NCBI RefSeq assembly: GCF_002111595.1
Contig: NZ_LUTN01000001.1
Coordinates: 124,001-188,000 of the forward strand
Direction: 5' to 3'
From: Lonsdalea britannica
GTDB lineage: Bacteria > Pseudomonadota > Gammaproteobacteria > Enterobacterales > Enterobacteriaceae
DNA: 64,000 bases
Part shown: positions 26,318-37,139 of the stretch, one piece after another
How positions within the stretch are numbered: position 1 is the first letter of the stretch
Layout of the letters: each line of letters begins with the position of its first letter
Notes under the pieces: model-generated
Told to the model about the DNA's origin: nothing
Database searches by the model: none
Seen by the model: the letters and a program-made list of their open reading frames with translations, nothing else
Program-made: the position numbers and the translations under genes

Positions 26318-27154
26318 TCAGCGTGTTATCGCGCGTACAAATTGCCCCGGCGTTACGCCCAGCGCTTTTTTAAAGTGGCGATTAAAGTGACTTTGGTCCG
26401 AAAAGCCGCAGCGGACGGAAACATCGGAGAGCGTCGCTCCCTGACGCAGCAGCGTGGTCGCCTTACGCAGCCGGGACTGCACGAGATAGGCATGAGGCGG
26501 CATTCCGACCAGGTTTTTGAACTGTCGCAGGAAGTGCCACGGGCTAAGCCCGGCCCGGTTCGCCAGCTCCAGTAACGACAGGTTTTCTTCCGGACAGTCA
26601 TCCAGCAGCATTTTGACTTCGCGGATGGCGTGGTCGGCTTTCGTCAGTGGACGGACTTCCGTTTGCGTTTTTCCATGACGCATCATCAACCAGACCAGCG
26701 ACGAGCAGAGCAGGGTTTCCTTTAACAGGGTATTGCCTTCGACGGCCAGGAGCGAGAAGACCATGCGCAGCTGTTCAGACAGGCCCGGATCGTGGGCGAC
26801 CGCGTGGGGAAACCAGGGCGCGCCGCCTTGATGGTCGTGCATAGTGCTCGACAGGCCGCGCAGCATATCCACCGACGGGTAGATGGCGCGATAGGACCAG
26901 CCATCGGCGGTGCCTGCGCAGCCCGTATGGATTTCATCCGCGTTGACCAGAATGATATCGCCCTTGGGCGCGACGTGTTCACCACCGGTGCGGTAGAAAC
27001 GCTGCGCGCCTTCCTCAATTACGCCGATGCAGAAATTCTCGTGCGAATGGCGGGAAAAACGCTGGTGGTGATAGCGAGCTTGCAGCATGTCCAGCCCGCC
27101 CAAGGTGGGGTGATGGCTAAAGTTAGTGTGTTCCTGCGGTGCCTGCTGTCCCAT
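26318..27154 (-). CDS. AraC family transcriptional regulator
   Basis: A 278-residue regulator with an N-terminal cupin-like ligand domain (HSHENFCIGVIEEGAQRF, KGDIILVNADEIHTG) and a C-terminal two-HTH AraC domain from about residue 178: NLSLLELANRAGLSPWHFLR in the first helix-turn-helix and SDVSVRCGFSDQSHFNRHFK in the second. Such AraC_binding-AraC regulators often sit beside AzlCD exporters, so amino acid sensing is inferred. A short inverted repeat overlaps its stop codon. Confidence 0.9.
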   Translation of the reverse strand: MGQQAPQEHTNFSHHPTLGGLDMLQARYHHQRFSRHSHENFCIGVIEEGAQRFYRTGGEHVAPKGDIILVNADEIHTGCAGTADGWSYRAIYPSVDMLRGLSSTMHDHQGGAPWFPHAVAHDPGLSEQLRMVFSLLAVEGNTLLKETLLCSSLVWLMMRHGKTQTEVRPLTKADHAIREVKMLLDDCPEENLSLLELANRAGLSPWHFLRQFKNLVGMPPHAYLVQSRLRKATTLLRQGATLSDVSVRCGFSDQSHFNRHFKKALGVTPGQFVRAITR

Positions 27155-27232
27155 CTCTGCGCTCCCAATACGGTAAAAAGTAGAACGAAATTGCTGTTAT
27201 GCCCGCCTTAATAGGGACTGGTTATCCGCTGA

Positions 27233-29250
27233 TCACACCGGGCGACGCTTCAACAGCTTTCTGACCCAGAATCGGTTTGGGTTCAGGGCGGCCAGCGTAG
27301 CGCTGTCCAGCGGCAACGGTTCTCCGTACATTTGGGCAGCCAGCACCTCCGCCGCCAACGGGGCGGAACAGAGACCGCGGGACCCAAGACCGCCGAGAAT
27401 AAACAGGTTAGGGTGAACCGGGGCCTGCGCCGGAACGTGCGCCGCCGCCAGCTGCTGAGGGAGCGTCTGATACTGGGCCAGCGTCTGCTCATAGTCAGGG
27501 ACGGCGCCGACCAGCGGCAGGTGATCGCGCAACGCGCTGCGTACGCCGCATCGCGCGTTGCCGTCGGAGACATCTATCGACGTCGGCCATGACAGCGACG
27601 GCAGACAGTCGATTAACCGCTGGCGGTTCTGCTGCTGATCCGCATCGCGATACTCGGTCCCGGAGTCTCCTCGGTGATAGCTGGCGCCGATGCAGTGCTG
27701 CTGGTGTCGCGGGCTGATCGGCGTCAGATAGCCATCGTAGCATAGCACCTGTTTAAGAGGACGCAGTTGGGCGTTGCCGGGCACGTGACTCACCTGTCCC
27801 CGCACGGCGTAGGTGGGGAGGTGACGCGTCTGTGACCAGTCGCTGAGCTGATGTCCGTTCGCCAGAATGACCGTGGCATGCTGGGCGTTGTCTCCGCTAT
27901 CCAGCGTCAAACGCCAGCCGTCAGGGGACGACGTGAGCTCGGTGACGGTCGTGTTTAAACGGACCTGCATACCCTGGCGGATCGCCAGCACCAACGCGGC
28001 GGCGGTCAGCTCGGCCGGGCACAACCATCCCCCTGACGGATACGTAATGCCGCGATGAACAAGCGGGACGCCGCAGGCTGAGTCAGCGTCTGCGCGCTGG
28101 CTGTATGCACCAGTTCATCAGGCCATTGCCCGGCGAGAATTCGGTCGATTTTGCGCGCGCTTTTATCGTCAAACGCTAACTGGCTGACGCCGCACCACTG
28201 GTGTTCGAAGTCTACGCCCTGAGCCGCCAGTGCATCGTAGGTGCGTCGGGCATAGCCGAACGCGCTGGCGAAAAAACGCGACAGCGCATCGTGCTTATCA
28301 TTGAGCAGCGGATAGAGCGCGCCTTGTCGGTTGCCGGAAGCGCCTTGTCCCACCTGTTCATCGGCGCAATACAAGGTGACTTTGGAGCCACGCCGTTGCA
28401 GCGCCAACGCCGTCAACAGGCTGGCGATACCGCCGCCGATGATGGCGACTTCCTGTGGCTGTGTGGCGGCAGGACGATGATACCAGGGCGCGGATTCGGT
28501 AACGGGGATGGCTTCTGGTAGATCTCCGCTCAGCATTTCGCGCTTGTGGCCGAATCCTTTGACTTTACAGACATTGAACCCAGCTTCCTGCAATCCTCGA
28601 CGGACAAAGCCCGCTGCGGTGAAGGTGGCGAAGGTGCCGCCGGGACGGGACAACCGCGCCATCGCGTTGAACAGGTTGGCGGTCCACATGTCCGGGTTTT
28701 TCGAGGGGGCGAAACCGTCCAGAAACCAGGCGTCGACCTGATGATTGATGCTCTCATCGAGCTGGGGCAACAGGTCATTGATATCGCCGAACCACAGATC
28801 GAGCGTGATGTGACCGTCAGCCAGTATCAGCCGATGGCAGCCGGGGGACATCGTCGGCCAGTGTTGTCGCAGTTCGTCGGCGAACGCGGCCAGTTCGGGC
28901 CACTGGGCATGCGCGGCCGCCAGATCGCCTACCTGCAGGGGGTACTTTTCAAAACTGATGTAGTGCAGACGTTGCAAGGTGGCGTCGGGCTGCTCACGGC
29001 GGAAATCGGCGAACGCTTGCCATAAGGTCAAGAAATTCAGTCCGGTACCGAATCCGCTTTCCGCTACGGTGAAAGTCGCGCGTGAAGTTTGTGCAAAACG
29101 TGCGGGTAAGTGATTGCCCTGTAGAAAGACATAGCGGGTTTCCGCGAGCCCATCCTGGTTGGAAAAATAGACGTCGTCAAACTGTAGCGAAACAGGTGTA
29201 CCCTGAGAGTTCCAGCTTAGCGAAGCGGTTCGGATGGCGGGCGTAATCAC
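27233..29250 (-). pseudogene. mnmC: Bifunctional tRNA modification enzyme MnmC, frameshifted
   Basis: MnmC converts cmnm5s2U34 through nm5s2U to mnm5s2U in tRNA: the C-terminal FAD domain removes the carboxymethyl group and the N-terminal domain methylates. The first frame (from ATG 29250) has SAM motif [14 protein letters not shown] near residue 63 and the FAD loop [16 protein letters not shown] near 268; it is lost at about 28074-28083. The second frame carries on with [20 protein letters not shown] and ends normally at 27233. Total length (about 672 residues) equals a complete MnmC. The sense strand reads CAGCCTGCGG; CAGCCCTGCGG would repair it, so a consensus error is likely. Confidence 0.9.
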
Positions 29251-29326
29251 AGCAACTCACTCATAATTCAGGTGGTGGCGGAAGTTTAACGGTCAGCCCC
29301 TCAGTGTGCAAATTTGTGCAAAGTTA

Positions 29327-29343
29327 GGCAGATCGGACTTGTT
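29327..29343 (+). promoter_or_regulatory. FadR activator site upstream of fabB
   Basis: GGCAGATCGGACTTGTT matches the FadR consensus AACTGGTCGGACCTGTT at 12 of 17 positions, including ATCGGAC and TTGTT. In E. coli FadR activates fabB from a site just upstream of the promoter. It ends one base before the FabR palindrome. Confidence 0.65.
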
Positions 29344-29344
29344 C

Positions 29345-29362
29345 AGCTTACAAGTGTAAGCT
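29345..29362. promoter_or_regulatory. FabR palindrome upstream of fabB
   Basis: AGCTTACAAGTGTAAGCT is a near-perfect 18-base palindrome of the FabR type (consensus close to AGCGTACACGTGTTCGCT). FabR represses unsaturated fatty acid genes fabA and fabB. It lies 50 bases before the fabB start. Confidence 0.75.
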
Positions 29363-29412
29363 AAAGTGCTTCGCAGTATCCTAAATGCTTATACAAACGA
29401 ATGAGGTATTGA

Positions 29413-30633
29413 ATGAAACGTGCAGTGATTACAGGTCTTGGGATCGTATCTAGCATAGGTAATAACCAAGAGGAAGTTCTTGCATCTCTGCGTGAGGGCC
29501 GTTCAGGAATCACTTTTTCTCAAGAGATGAAAGATGCCGGCATGCGTAGTCACGTCTGGGGCAACGTTAAACTGGACACGACTGGCCTGATCGACCGTAA
29601 GATCGTGCGTTTCATGAATGATGCTGCCATTTATGCCTACCTCTCCATGGAGCAGGCGGTGAAGGATGCGGGTTTGTCCGAAGAAGTTTATCAGAACAAC
29701 CCGCGTGTGGGTCTGATCGCCGGTTCCGGCGGTGGTTCCCCGCACTATCAGGTACTGGGTGCCGATGCAATGCGTAGCCCGCGCGGCGTGAAAGCTGTGG
29801 GTCCGTACGTGGTCACCAAAGCGATGGGCTCTGGCGTTTCCGCCTGTCTGGCCACACCGTTCAAGATCCACGGTATCAACTACTCCATTAGCTCAGCGTG
29901 TGCGACTTCCGCACACTGTATCGGTAATGCCGTTGAGCAGATTCAGATGGGTAAACAGGACATCGTGTTTGCCGGTGGCGGCGAAGAGCTGAGCTGGGAG
30001 CTGTCCTGCGAGTTTGATGCGATGGGCGCACTGTCCACCAAATACAACGACACGCCGGAAAAAGCCTCTCGTACCTATGATGCGAACCGTGATGGTTTCG
30101 TCATTGCTGGCGGCGGCGGTATGGTTGTTGTGGAAGAGCTGGAACACGCGCTGGCGCGTGGCGCTCACATCTATGCTGAAGTCGTGGGCTACGGTGCAAC
30201 GTCCGATGGCGCCGACATGGTTGCTCCGTCTGGCGAAGGCGCAGTACGCTGCATGAAAATCGCTATGCAGGATATCGAAGGGCCGATCGATTACATCAAC
30301 ACCCACGGAACTTCAACGCCGGTCGGCGATGTGAAGGAACTGGGCGCGATCCGCGAAGTGTTCGGCAACGACACGCCGGCTATCTCCGCAACCAAAGCGA
30401 TGACGGGTCACTCTTTGGGGGCTGCGGGCGTACAGGAAGCTATCTATACGCTGCTGATGCTGGAGCATAACTTCATCGCGCCGAGCATCAACATCGAAAC
30501 GCTGGACGAGCAGGGTGAAGGGATGAACATCATCACTGAACCGACCGAACGTGAGCTGAACACCGTGATGTCCAACGGTTTCGGTTTCGGCGGCACCAAC
30601 GCCGTTCTGGTCATGAGCAAACTCAAGCAGTAA
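29413..30633 (+). CDS. fabB: Beta-ketoacyl-ACP synthase I (FabB)
   Basis: Condensing enzyme of type II fatty acid synthesis, needed for elongation of the unsaturated branch. It has 406 residues as in E. coli. The catalytic triad is visible: Cys163 in [14 protein letters not shown], His298 in [12 protein letters not shown] and His333 in [11 protein letters not shown]. Glycine-rich C-terminal [12 protein letters not shown] is conserved. The promoter region carries adjacent FadR and FabR sites, matching known dual control. A strong terminator follows. Confidence 0.97.
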   Translation: MKRAVITGLGIVSSIGNNQEEVLASLREGRSGITFSQEMKDAGMRSHVWGNVKLDTTGLIDRKIVRFMNDAAIYAYLSMEQAVKDAGLSEEVYQNNPRVGLIAGSGGGSPHYQVLGADAMRSPRGVKAVGPYVVTKAMGSGVSACLATPFKIHGINYSISSACATSAHCIGNAVEQIQMGKQDIVFAGGGEELSWELSCEFDAMGALSTKYNDTPEKASRTYDANRDGFVIAGGGGMVVVEELEHALARGAHIYAEVVGYGATSDGADMVAPSGEGAVRCMKIAMQDIEGPIDYINTHGTSTPVGDVKELGAIREVFGNDTPAISATKAMTGHSLGAAGVQEAIYTLLMLEHNFIAPSINIETLDEQGEGMNIITEPTERELNTVMSNGFGFGGTNAVLVMSKLKQ

Positions 30634-30645
30634 GCGCACTACGCA

Positions 30646-30676
30646 AACCGGGGCTCCCAGCCCCGGTTATTTTTAT
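30646..30676 (+). terminator. Rho-independent terminator after fabB
   Basis: AACCGGGGCT-CCC-AGCCCCGGTT forms a perfect 10-bp stem with a 3-base loop, followed by ATTTTTAT. It begins 13 bases after the fabB stop. Confidence 0.92.
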
Positions 30677-30715
30677 CTCGCCTGATTGATTGACGCACGG
30701 CCATCCGCTTTTCTA

Positions 30716-30775
30716 CCGCTAACCGCTAACCGCTAACCGCTAACCGCTAACCGCTAACCGCTAACCGCTAACCGC
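30716..30775. repeat. Heptanucleotide tandem repeat (CCGCTAA), 8 full copies plus 4 bases
   Basis: The unit CCGCTAA repeats eight times without error from 30716 to 30771, followed by CCGC. It lies between the fabB terminator and the end of flk (convergent), 4 bases beyond the predicted flk stop. A 7-base unit in this place is expected to vary in copy number; no coding effect is seen at the present copy number. Confidence 0.95.
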
Positions 30776-30779
30776 GGGC

Positions 30780-31897
30780 CTACATCAGTATCCACAGCAA
30801 AACGATCACACACACTGCGCACAGAATCAGTACGCCGCGCGGACGGCTGAAGAGTGGCCGCAGTTCGGGGGGCAGGGCTGAGATAAAGGGGCCGTAGATA
30901 GCATCGGCGCTGACGCGGAACCAGCCGTCGCCGTCTCTTTTTCCTGTAGCTGCTGAAGCCGTTTGCTGTAGAGAAACGTGACGACATCGGCAATCTGCAT
31001 CGGCGTCAACGGCGTCTGCATCCCGGCATTGAAACGAGACTGCGCATAATCCTGCACCATCTGCTGTTCCTGTGCATCCATCGGCTGTTTGAGCGCCGGT
31101 TGCAGCGCCGCCAGCGTCGGCGACGTGTGGTTCTGCATCATGGCGACCTGCGTTTGCAGCAGTTGGCTCAGCAACGGGAAGTTTTTAGCGGGGATCGCGT
31201 CATTAGGCTTCAGCCCCTGGACATCCATCAGCGCCAGCAACACCTTCGCGGGGGATTCGCCGGTCAGCGTCGTCAGTCGGGTAATCAGCTGATTCAGGCT
31301 GTTTTGCTCGGCGGGCAGCAGGCGACGATCCAGCGGCGCGCTGGTTTGCGGCAGCGCGCCGGGTTGCGGCTCGGTGGGAGAAGGCTGGGCCGACGGGGGA
31401 AATGTGCCGGGCGGCAACGAGGCGCTCGGCTGCGGCAACTGACCGTTCTGCAACAGCGTGACAACCTGCTGTAGCTGACTGCCGCTCAGTGAACTCAGCA
31501 CGGTGTGGCCGAACTGCTGGCGGATAAAGTCGCTCACCGCCTGACGGTTGTTGCCCTGCGGCAGCAATTCGGTGAGTTGCTGCAACAGTTGGCGCGTGCC
31601 TAACGTATTCTGCACAGAGGTTAGCCGGCTTTGCAGCGCCTGCTCAGCTGTGGGAAAATGACCGGACAGAATCTCGGCACCGCTTTTCAGACCGATGTCG
31701 TGACGCATACCGGCCCAGATTTCGGCCGATTTCAGCGAACTTAACGACATGATCTTCGTGATAAGCCGCTCCAGCGATGTGCGCTGCGCAGGCGTCAACG
31801 GTGCGTCTTCGCGCGCCGTACCGCCGGTTTTCAGCGGCGTGGTATCAATGTTGCGGTCGCCTGGCAAAGACGTGCCGGGGCTGTTCACGGGCTGCAT
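30780..31897 (-). pseudogene. flk: Flagellar biosynthesis regulator Flk, frameshifted near the 3' end
   Basis: Flk is an inner-membrane protein anchored by a C-terminal helix that couples flagellar ring assembly to export switching. ATG 31897 has AAGGA 7 bases upstream. Matches to E. coli Flk include LTPAQRTSLERLITKIMSLS, EIWAGMRHDIGL, NNRQAVSDFIRQQFG and LLPAEQNSLNQLITRLT. The frame breaks near 30938-30942 in a T5 run and, as given, ends at 30827 without the anchor. In the shifted frame it continues DGDGWFRVSADAIYGPF to the hydrophobic anchor GVLILCAVCVIVLLWILM and a TAG at 30780. A single lost base explains it. A proline-rich linker sits in the middle. Confidence 0.87.
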
Positions 31898-32143
31898 AAC
31901 ACGATCCTTACCGTGCGGTTTCTGTTCGAAGTGGGATAACAGAAAGAATAGTTGAACGTTATGATAACAACCCCGATCCGTAACGGGTAGTCGGGCAGGG
32001 CGTTTGACGTAAAATTTCTGTAACGCGGCGCAACAAGCCGGGCGATTCGCCGGTGTTCCCCCTCGTCGGTTTGTGGCAGAATAACGCCCCTGTTTTCGCC
32101 GCCGCTGTGCGTCCGACGCCACACGCCTTTCAGGAAACGTAAC

Positions 32144-33280
32144 GTGAAAATCCTTGTTGATGAAAATATGCCCTATGCCCGCGAGCTATTCAGCCGCTTG
32201 GGCGACGTCACTGCCGTGCCGGGACGACCTCTGCCGCTCGCCGCATTGGATGATGCCGATGCGCTGATGGTGCGTTCGGTCACCAAGGTCAATGCCGACT
32301 TACTGACGGGAAAATCGGTGAAGTTCGTCGGTTCGGCGACGGCGGGCACCGACCATGTCGACGAAACTTTCTTACAGCAGGCGGGCATTGCGTTCTCCGC
32401 CGCGCCGGGTTGCAACGCGATTGCCGTCGTCGAGTATGTCTTTTCCGCTCTGCTGGGACTGGCTGAGCGGGATGGTTTCTCGTTACGCGACCGCACCGTC
32501 GGCATTATCGGCGTGGGCAATGTGGGGGCACGTCTCAACGCGCGCCTTAAAGCATGGGGCGTCCGTACGTTGCTGTGCGATCCGCCGCGCGCCGATCGTG
32601 GTGATCAGGAGAACTTCCTCTCACTCGAAGAGGTCGCGGCTCAGGCCGACGTGCTGACGTTTCACACGCCGCTGTATAAAGACGGTCCTTACCAAACCTA
32701 TCACAGCGTGGATGCGGATCTGCTGGATACGCTGGCGGAAGGCACCATTCTGATCAACGCCTGTCGTGGACCGGTCGTCGACAATGCGGCACTGCTTGAG
32801 GCGTTGGCGCGTGGAAAATCGCTCAGCGTGGTCCTGGATGTCTGGGAGCCGGAACCCGAGCTATCGACAGCGCTGCTGGACCGGGTGGACATCGGCACGT
32901 CACATATTGCCGGGTACACGCTGGAAGGCAAAGCGCGCGGCACGACGCAGGTTTTTGAAGCCTGGAGCCGCTTTATCGGCCAGCCGCAGCAGGTGGCGCT
33001 GTCTTCGCTGCTGCCCACGCCCGAAGTGACTTCCGTTACGCTGACTCAACCGCTGGATCAATCGCTGCTCAAACGTCTGGTTCATCTGGTTTACGACGTG
33101 CGTCGCGATGATGCGATGCTGCGCGGCGTCGCCCACATCAGCGGCGGGTTCGATCGTCTGCGTAAAACCTATCAGGAGCGCCGCGAATGGTCGTCGCTTC
33201 AGGTGATCTGCGCCGATCGCGACAGCGTCGAGCTGCTCAACCAACTGGGCTTCAGCGCCGTTTTTCAGGGCGATAACTGA
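32144..33280 (+). CDS. pdxB: Erythronate-4-phosphate dehydrogenase
   Basis: NAD-dependent oxidation of 4-phosphoerythronate in pyridoxal phosphate synthesis. It has 378 residues, as in E. coli, from GTG 32144 (AGGAAACG upstream). D-isomer hydroxyacid dehydrogenase fold: NAD loop [18 protein letters not shown], catalytic Arg in [14 protein letters not shown] and His in [17 protein letters not shown]. The C-terminal dimerisation domain is complete. Divergent from flk across 246 bases; usg follows after 87 bases as in E. coli. Confidence 0.95.
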   Translation: MKILVDENMPYARELFSRLGDVTAVPGRPLPLAALDDADALMVRSVTKVNADLLTGKSVKFVGSATAGTDHVDETFLQQAGIAFSAAPGCNAIAVVEYVFSALLGLAERDGFSLRDRTVGIIGVGNVGARLNARLKAWGVRTLLCDPPRADRGDQENFLSLEEVAAQADVLTFHTPLYKDGPYQTYHSVDADLLDTLAEGTILINACRGPVVDNAALLEALARGKSLSVVLDVWEPEPELSTALLDRVDIGTSHIAGYTLEGKARGTTQVFEAWSRFIGQPQQVALSSLLPTPEVTSVTLTQPLDQSLLKRLVHLVYDVRRDDAMLRGVAHISGGFDRLRKTYQERREWSSLQVICADRDSVELLNQLGFSAVFQGDN

Positions 33281-33367
33281 TCGCTCTATTCGTGAATAAA
33301 CCTTTTTGTCCGGGCGATGTTGCTGTCGCCTGGCCTGTGTTATGAAAAATTTGGGGAGAAGAACCAA

Positions 33368-34378
33368 ATGACCAATGGCTGGAATATAGCGCTGCTAGGC
33401 GCAACTGGCGCCGTCGGCACCGCGTTGCTGGAGCTATTGCAGGAACGTGAATTTCCAGTGGGAGAAATCTATCCGCTGGCGAGTGAGCATAGCGCGGGGG
33501 AAACCCTTCGTTTCAACGGCCGCTCTTGTCTGGTGACGAACGCGGAGGAATTCGACTGGTCGCAGGCGCAGCTGGCGTTTTTCGTCGCAGGCACCGAGGC
33601 GAGCGCCCGCTATGCGGACGAAGCGGGTAACTCTGGCTGTCTGGTGATCGACAGCAGCGGCTTGTTCGCGCAAGAACCGGATGTCCCTCTGGTTGTTCCG
33701 GGTGTGAACTCCCACGTGTTGGCGGATTATCGCAATCGCAACCTCGTGGCCGTGGCCGATAGTCTGACCAGCCAACTGCTGAGAGCGGTAAAGCCATTGA
33801 CGGAACAGGCCGGACTTTCTCGTCTGCACGTCACCAACCTGCTGTCGGTTTCCGCGCGCGGTAAAGCGGCGGTCGACGATCTGGCCGGACAGAGCGCCCG
33901 TCTGCTAAACGGCATGCCGCCGGAAGCCGGGATGTTCCCGAAACAGCTGGCGTTCAACCTGTTGCCGCTGCTGCCGGATAGCGAAGGCAGTGTGATGCAA
34001 GAGCGTCGTCTGGTCGATCAGGTGCGTAAAGTCCTGCAGGACGACGGGCTGCCGATTGCGGTCAACTGTGTCCAGTCGCCGGTCTTCTACGGTCATGCGC
34101 AGGTGGTGCATATGGAAGGCATGCGTCCGCTCTCCGCGGAAGAAGCCCGCGAGGAGCTGCAACAGTCGGAAGATGTTTCAATCAGCGATGACGAAGACTA
34201 CCCGACGCAGGTCGATGACGCTTCCGGCAACGTACAGCTCAGCGTGGGCTGCCTGCGCAACGATTATGGCATGCCGGAGCTGCTGCAGTTCTGGTCAGTG
34301 GCGGATAACGTGCGCTTTGGCGGCGCGTTGATGGCCGTTGAAACCGCCGAACTCCTGATTCAGGAGCATCTGGGGTAA
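33368..34378 (+). CDS. usg: Usg, aspartate-semialdehyde dehydrogenase-like protein
   Basis: A 336-residue protein with the fold of aspartate-semialdehyde dehydrogenase ([20 protein letters not shown] at the NADP-binding start). The catalytic Cys of true dehydrogenases is missing: where NPNCST-type sequence is expected it reads [10 protein letters not shown]. This agrees with Usg proteins in general, whose role is unknown. ATG 33368 was chosen because it aligns with E. coli Usg and follows GGGGAG. Its stop is 2 bases before truA, so the two are translated together. Confidence 0.93.
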   Translation: MTNGWNIALLGATGAVGTALLELLQEREFPVGEIYPLASEHSAGETLRFNGRSCLVTNAEEFDWSQAQLAFFVAGTEASARYADEAGNSGCLVIDSSGLFAQEPDVPLVVPGVNSHVLADYRNRNLVAVADSLTSQLLRAVKPLTEQAGLSRLHVTNLLSVSARGKAAVDDLAGQSARLLNGMPPEAGMFPKQLAFNLLPLLPDSEGSVMQERRLVDQVRKVLQDDGLPIAVNCVQSPVFYGHAQVVHMEGMRPLSAEEAREELQQSEDVSISDDEDYPTQVDDASGNVQLSVGCLRNDYGMPELLQFWSVADNVRFGGALMAVETAELLIQEHLG

Positions 34379-34380
34379 TC

Positions 34381-35205
34381 ATGACAGTGTTGCAGGTTGC
34401 GGAAGACGTGGCGCCGCTGAAAATTGCCCTCGGAATTGAATATGACGGCAGCCGTTATTACGGCTACCAGCGTCAGGCAGAGGTCGACAGCGTCCAGCAA
34501 TGTCTGGAAGCCGCGCTGTCTCAGGTCGCTGATGAGCCGATCACCGTGTTCTGCGCGGGACGGACCGATGCCGGGGTGCATGCCACCGGTCAGGTGGTGC
34601 ATTTCACCACGCACGCCGTACGGAAAGACGCGGCCTGGACCATGGGCGTCAATACCCATCTGCCGCCGGATATCGCGGTGCGTTGGGTGAAGACGGTGGA
34701 TGAGGAATTCCATGCCCGTTTCAGCGCCACCGCCCGACGCTATCGCTATCTGATTTACAATCACCGCTATCGCCCGGCCATTTTGTCGCACGGTATGACG
34801 CACTTTTATCATCCGCTCGACGCTGAGCGCATGGAGCGAGCGGGGCAGTGTTTGCTGGGGGAGAATGACTTTACCTCTTTCCGGGCGGTGCAGTGCCAGT
34901 CGCGTACGCCGTGGCGAAATGTAAAACATTTAAAGGTTGTGCGGCACGGCGCTTACATTGTGGTAGATATCAAGGCCAATGCCTTCGTGCACCATATGGT
35001 GCGCAATATTGTGGGCAGCCTGATGGAAATCGGGTGTGGAAATCGGCCTGAAAGCTGGATGGCGGAGCTGCTGGCGGCCAAAGATCGTAAGCTGGCCGCT
35101 GCGACGGCTAAGGCTGAGGGATTGTATCTGGTGGACGTGGATTATCCCGAGTCGTTCGGGCTGCCGTCCGTCCCGATGGGACCGCTGTTTTTACTTGATG
35201 ATTGA
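34381..35205 (+). CDS. truA: tRNA pseudouridine(38-40) synthase TruA
   Basis: Isomerises uridine 38, 39 and 40 in the tRNA anticodon arm. It has 274 residues (E. coli 270). The catalytic Asp63 lies in [18 protein letters not shown]; other conserved pieces are [34 protein letters not shown] and [18 protein letters not shown]. It is two bases after usg and 46 bases before dedA. Confidence 0.96.
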   Translation: MTVLQVAEDVAPLKIALGIEYDGSRYYGYQRQAEVDSVQQCLEAALSQVADEPITVFCAGRTDAGVHATGQVVHFTTHAVRKDAAWTMGVNTHLPPDIAVRWVKTVDEEFHARFSATARRYRYLIYNHRYRPAILSHGMTHFYHPLDAERMERAGQCLLGENDFTSFRAVQCQSRTPWRNVKHLKVVRHGAYIVVDIKANAFVHHMVRNIVGSLMEIGCGNRPESWMAELLAAKDRKLAAATAKAEGLYLVDVDYPESFGLPSVPMGPLFLLDD

Positions 35206-35251
35206 TTCGCTGCCGTTCGCCGAACTGCACGGTCTGATGATGGGTAACATA

Positions 35252-35914
35252 ATGGAATTTATACACTTTATTATTGATTTTATTCTGCATATCGATGTGC
35301 ACCTGGCCGAGCTGGTCGCGCAATACGGCGTTTGGATTTATGCGATCCTGTTTTTGATTTTGTTCTGTGAAACGGGTCTGGTGGTGACACCGTTTCTTCC
35401 CGGCGACTCGCTGCTGTTCGTCGCGGGGGCGCTGGCAGCGTTGCCGGGCAGCGTGCTGGATGTGCATCTGATGGTGGTGCTGATGGTTATCGCGGCCATT
35501 CTGGGCGATGCAGTCAATTACACCATCGGACGGCTGTTCGGTGAACGATTGTTCCGTAATCCCCACTCTCGGATCTTCCGTCGCAGCTATTTGGACAAGA
35601 CCCACGAGTTTTACGGCCGTCACGGCGGGAAAACAATTATTCTGGCGCGGTTCGTGCCGATTGTGAGAACATTCGCGCCGTTTGTGGCGGGGATGGGGCA
35701 CATGAGCTATCGACATTTTGCCCTCTTCAACGTCGCAGGCGCACTGCTGTGGGTGCTGCTGTTCACCTACGCCGGCTACCTGTTTGGGGATTTGCCGATT
35801 GTGCAGGACAATCTTAAACTCCTGATTGTGGGTATTATCTTTATTTCCATCCTGCCGGGCGTGATTGAGTTTTGGCGTCACAAACGGTCGGCTTCGCGTC
35901 AGAATGTGAAATAA
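35252..35914 (+). CDS. dedA: DedA family inner membrane protein
   Basis: Member of the DedA/VTT family, some of which flip undecaprenyl phosphate or phospholipids across the inner membrane. It has 220 residues from ATG 35252, giving [20 protein letters not shown], which aligns with E. coli DedA; in-frame ATGs at 35237 and 35240 are alternatives. Conserved [19 protein letters not shown] and [20 protein letters not shown] hold the acidic and basic residues needed for function, and [17 protein letters not shown] lies between. Confidence 0.94.
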   Translation: MEFIHFIIDFILHIDVHLAELVAQYGVWIYAILFLILFCETGLVVTPFLPGDSLLFVAGALAALPGSVLDVHLMVVLMVIAAILGDAVNYTIGRLFGERLFRNPHSRIFRRSYLDKTHEFYGRHGGKTIILARFVPIVRTFAPFVAGMGHMSYRHFALFNVAGALLWVLLFTYAGYLFGDLPIVQDNLKLLIVGIIFISILPGVIEFWRHKRSASRQNVK

Positions 35915-36143
35915 GTAAAAATTATTTTAACATTCGGTGTGACCAGTTTTTTATCCACAGTATCGGGTCATTATGGTTTAATGGGCGGCACTTACGGCTA
36001 TGTTCACGTGAACCGCTATAAATGCCCATGTCGTATCCCGCCCTTGGCGGATAAGGCATCGCTTTGTCGGCTGCGTCAGCAGAACATAATAAACGCTGAG
36101 CAGCGTACTGGCCTGTGGCCAGGTTCAAGCAGAAAGGTTATCA

Positions 36144-37058
36144 ATGAGCTGGATTGAACGAATTCTAAATAAAAGTCATATCACACCGACCCGTCGGGCC
36201 AACATTCCTGAAGGCGTCTGGACTAAATGTGATAGTTGCGGTCAGGTACTTTACCGCGCCGAGTTGGAACGTAATCTGGAAGTCTGTCCGAAGTGCGACC
36301 ATCATATGCGTCTATCCGCGCGTGCGCGTCTTCACGCTTTTCTGGATACAGAAAATACGGTTGAACTCGGTAGTGAACTGGAACCCAAGGACGTCCTGAA
36401 GTTCCGGGACTCCAAAAAGTATAAAGATCGTTTGGCTGCGGCACAGAAGCAGTCCGGCGAGAAAGATGCCATGGTCGTCATGAAAGGCACGCTCCACGGC
36501 ATGCCTGTCGTGGGCGCGGCTTTCGAATTCTCCTTTATGGGAGGCTCGATGGCGTCTGTGGTCGGCGCGCGCTTTGTGCGTGCGGTAGAGCAAGCGCTGG
36601 AAGACAACTGCCCGCTGGTCTGCTTCTCCGCCAGCGGCGGCGCCCGTATGCAGGAAGCGCTGATGTCGCTGATGCAGATGGCGAAAACCAGTGCGGCACT
36701 GGCCAAAATGCGCGAGCGCGGCCTGCCTTACATCTCCGTGATGACGGACCCGACCATGGGGGGCGTCTCCGCCAGTCTGGCGATGCTGGGCGATCTGAAT
36801 ATCGCCGAGCCTAAAGCGCTGATCGGCTTCGCTGGTCCGCGTGTTATCGAACAGACGGTGCGTGAGAAACTGCCGCCAGGCTTCCAGCGCAGCGAGTTTC
36901 TGGTGGAAAAAGGCGCGATCGATATGATTATTCGTCGCCCTGATATGCGTTACAAGCTGGCGACGATCCTCGCCAAGCTGACGAACCACCCGGAACCGCA
37001 GCCTGAAGTGGAAGAGCCGCGGCCGACCGCTTCGTCTGAATCACAGGATGAAGCCTAA
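36144..37058 (+). CDS. accD: Acetyl-CoA carboxylase carboxyltransferase subunit beta
   Basis: Beta subunit of the carboxyltransferase that makes malonyl-CoA. It has 304 residues. The N-terminal zinc ribbon has Cys29, Cys32, Cys48 and Cys51 (CDSCGQVL then CPKCDHHM). The crotonase-type core follows with [20 protein letters not shown] and [16 protein letters not shown]. The C-terminus is Pro/Glu-rich. The 229-base gap upstream should carry its promoter. folC follows after 81 bases, as in E. coli. Confidence 0.97.
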   Translation: MSWIERILNKSHITPTRRANIPEGVWTKCDSCGQVLYRAELERNLEVCPKCDHHMRLSARARLHAFLDTENTVELGSELEPKDVLKFRDSKKYKDRLAAAQKQSGEKDAMVVMKGTLHGMPVVGAAFEFSFMGGSMASVVGARFVRAVEQALEDNCPLVCFSASGGARMQEALMSLMQMAKTSAALAKMRERGLPYISVMTDPTMGGVSASLAMLGDLNIAEPKALIGFAGPRVIEQTVREKLPPGFQRSEFLVEKGAIDMIIRRPDMRYKLATILAKLTNHPEPQPEVEEPRPTASSESQDEA

Positions 37059-37139
37059 CCGATGATGTACGGGGAGCACGGTTGCGACGTGCTCCGTCGC
37101 TCCCTGTATCAATGAACCGTAAGTAAGCGAGCGGGTCTC

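Noticed and set aside
28006-28024. Two separate genes with overlapping ends at the mnmC locus
   Set aside because: The two frames are consecutive parts of a single MnmC whose total length and domain order are normal; a frameshift explains the overlap.
30716-30775. CRISPR array
   Set aside because: The 7-base units are directly adjacent with no spacers, so this is a simple tandem repeat. No cas gene or spaced repeat was seen anywhere in the window.
33368-34378. Functional aspartate-semialdehyde dehydrogenase
   Set aside because: The catalytic cysteine position lacks cysteine, and the gene neighbourhood pdxB-usg-truA identifies it as Usg.
35036-35251. N-terminal extension of DedA by 72 codons
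   Set aside because: This part overlaps truA in another frame and does not match DedA; the family start aligns at 35252.
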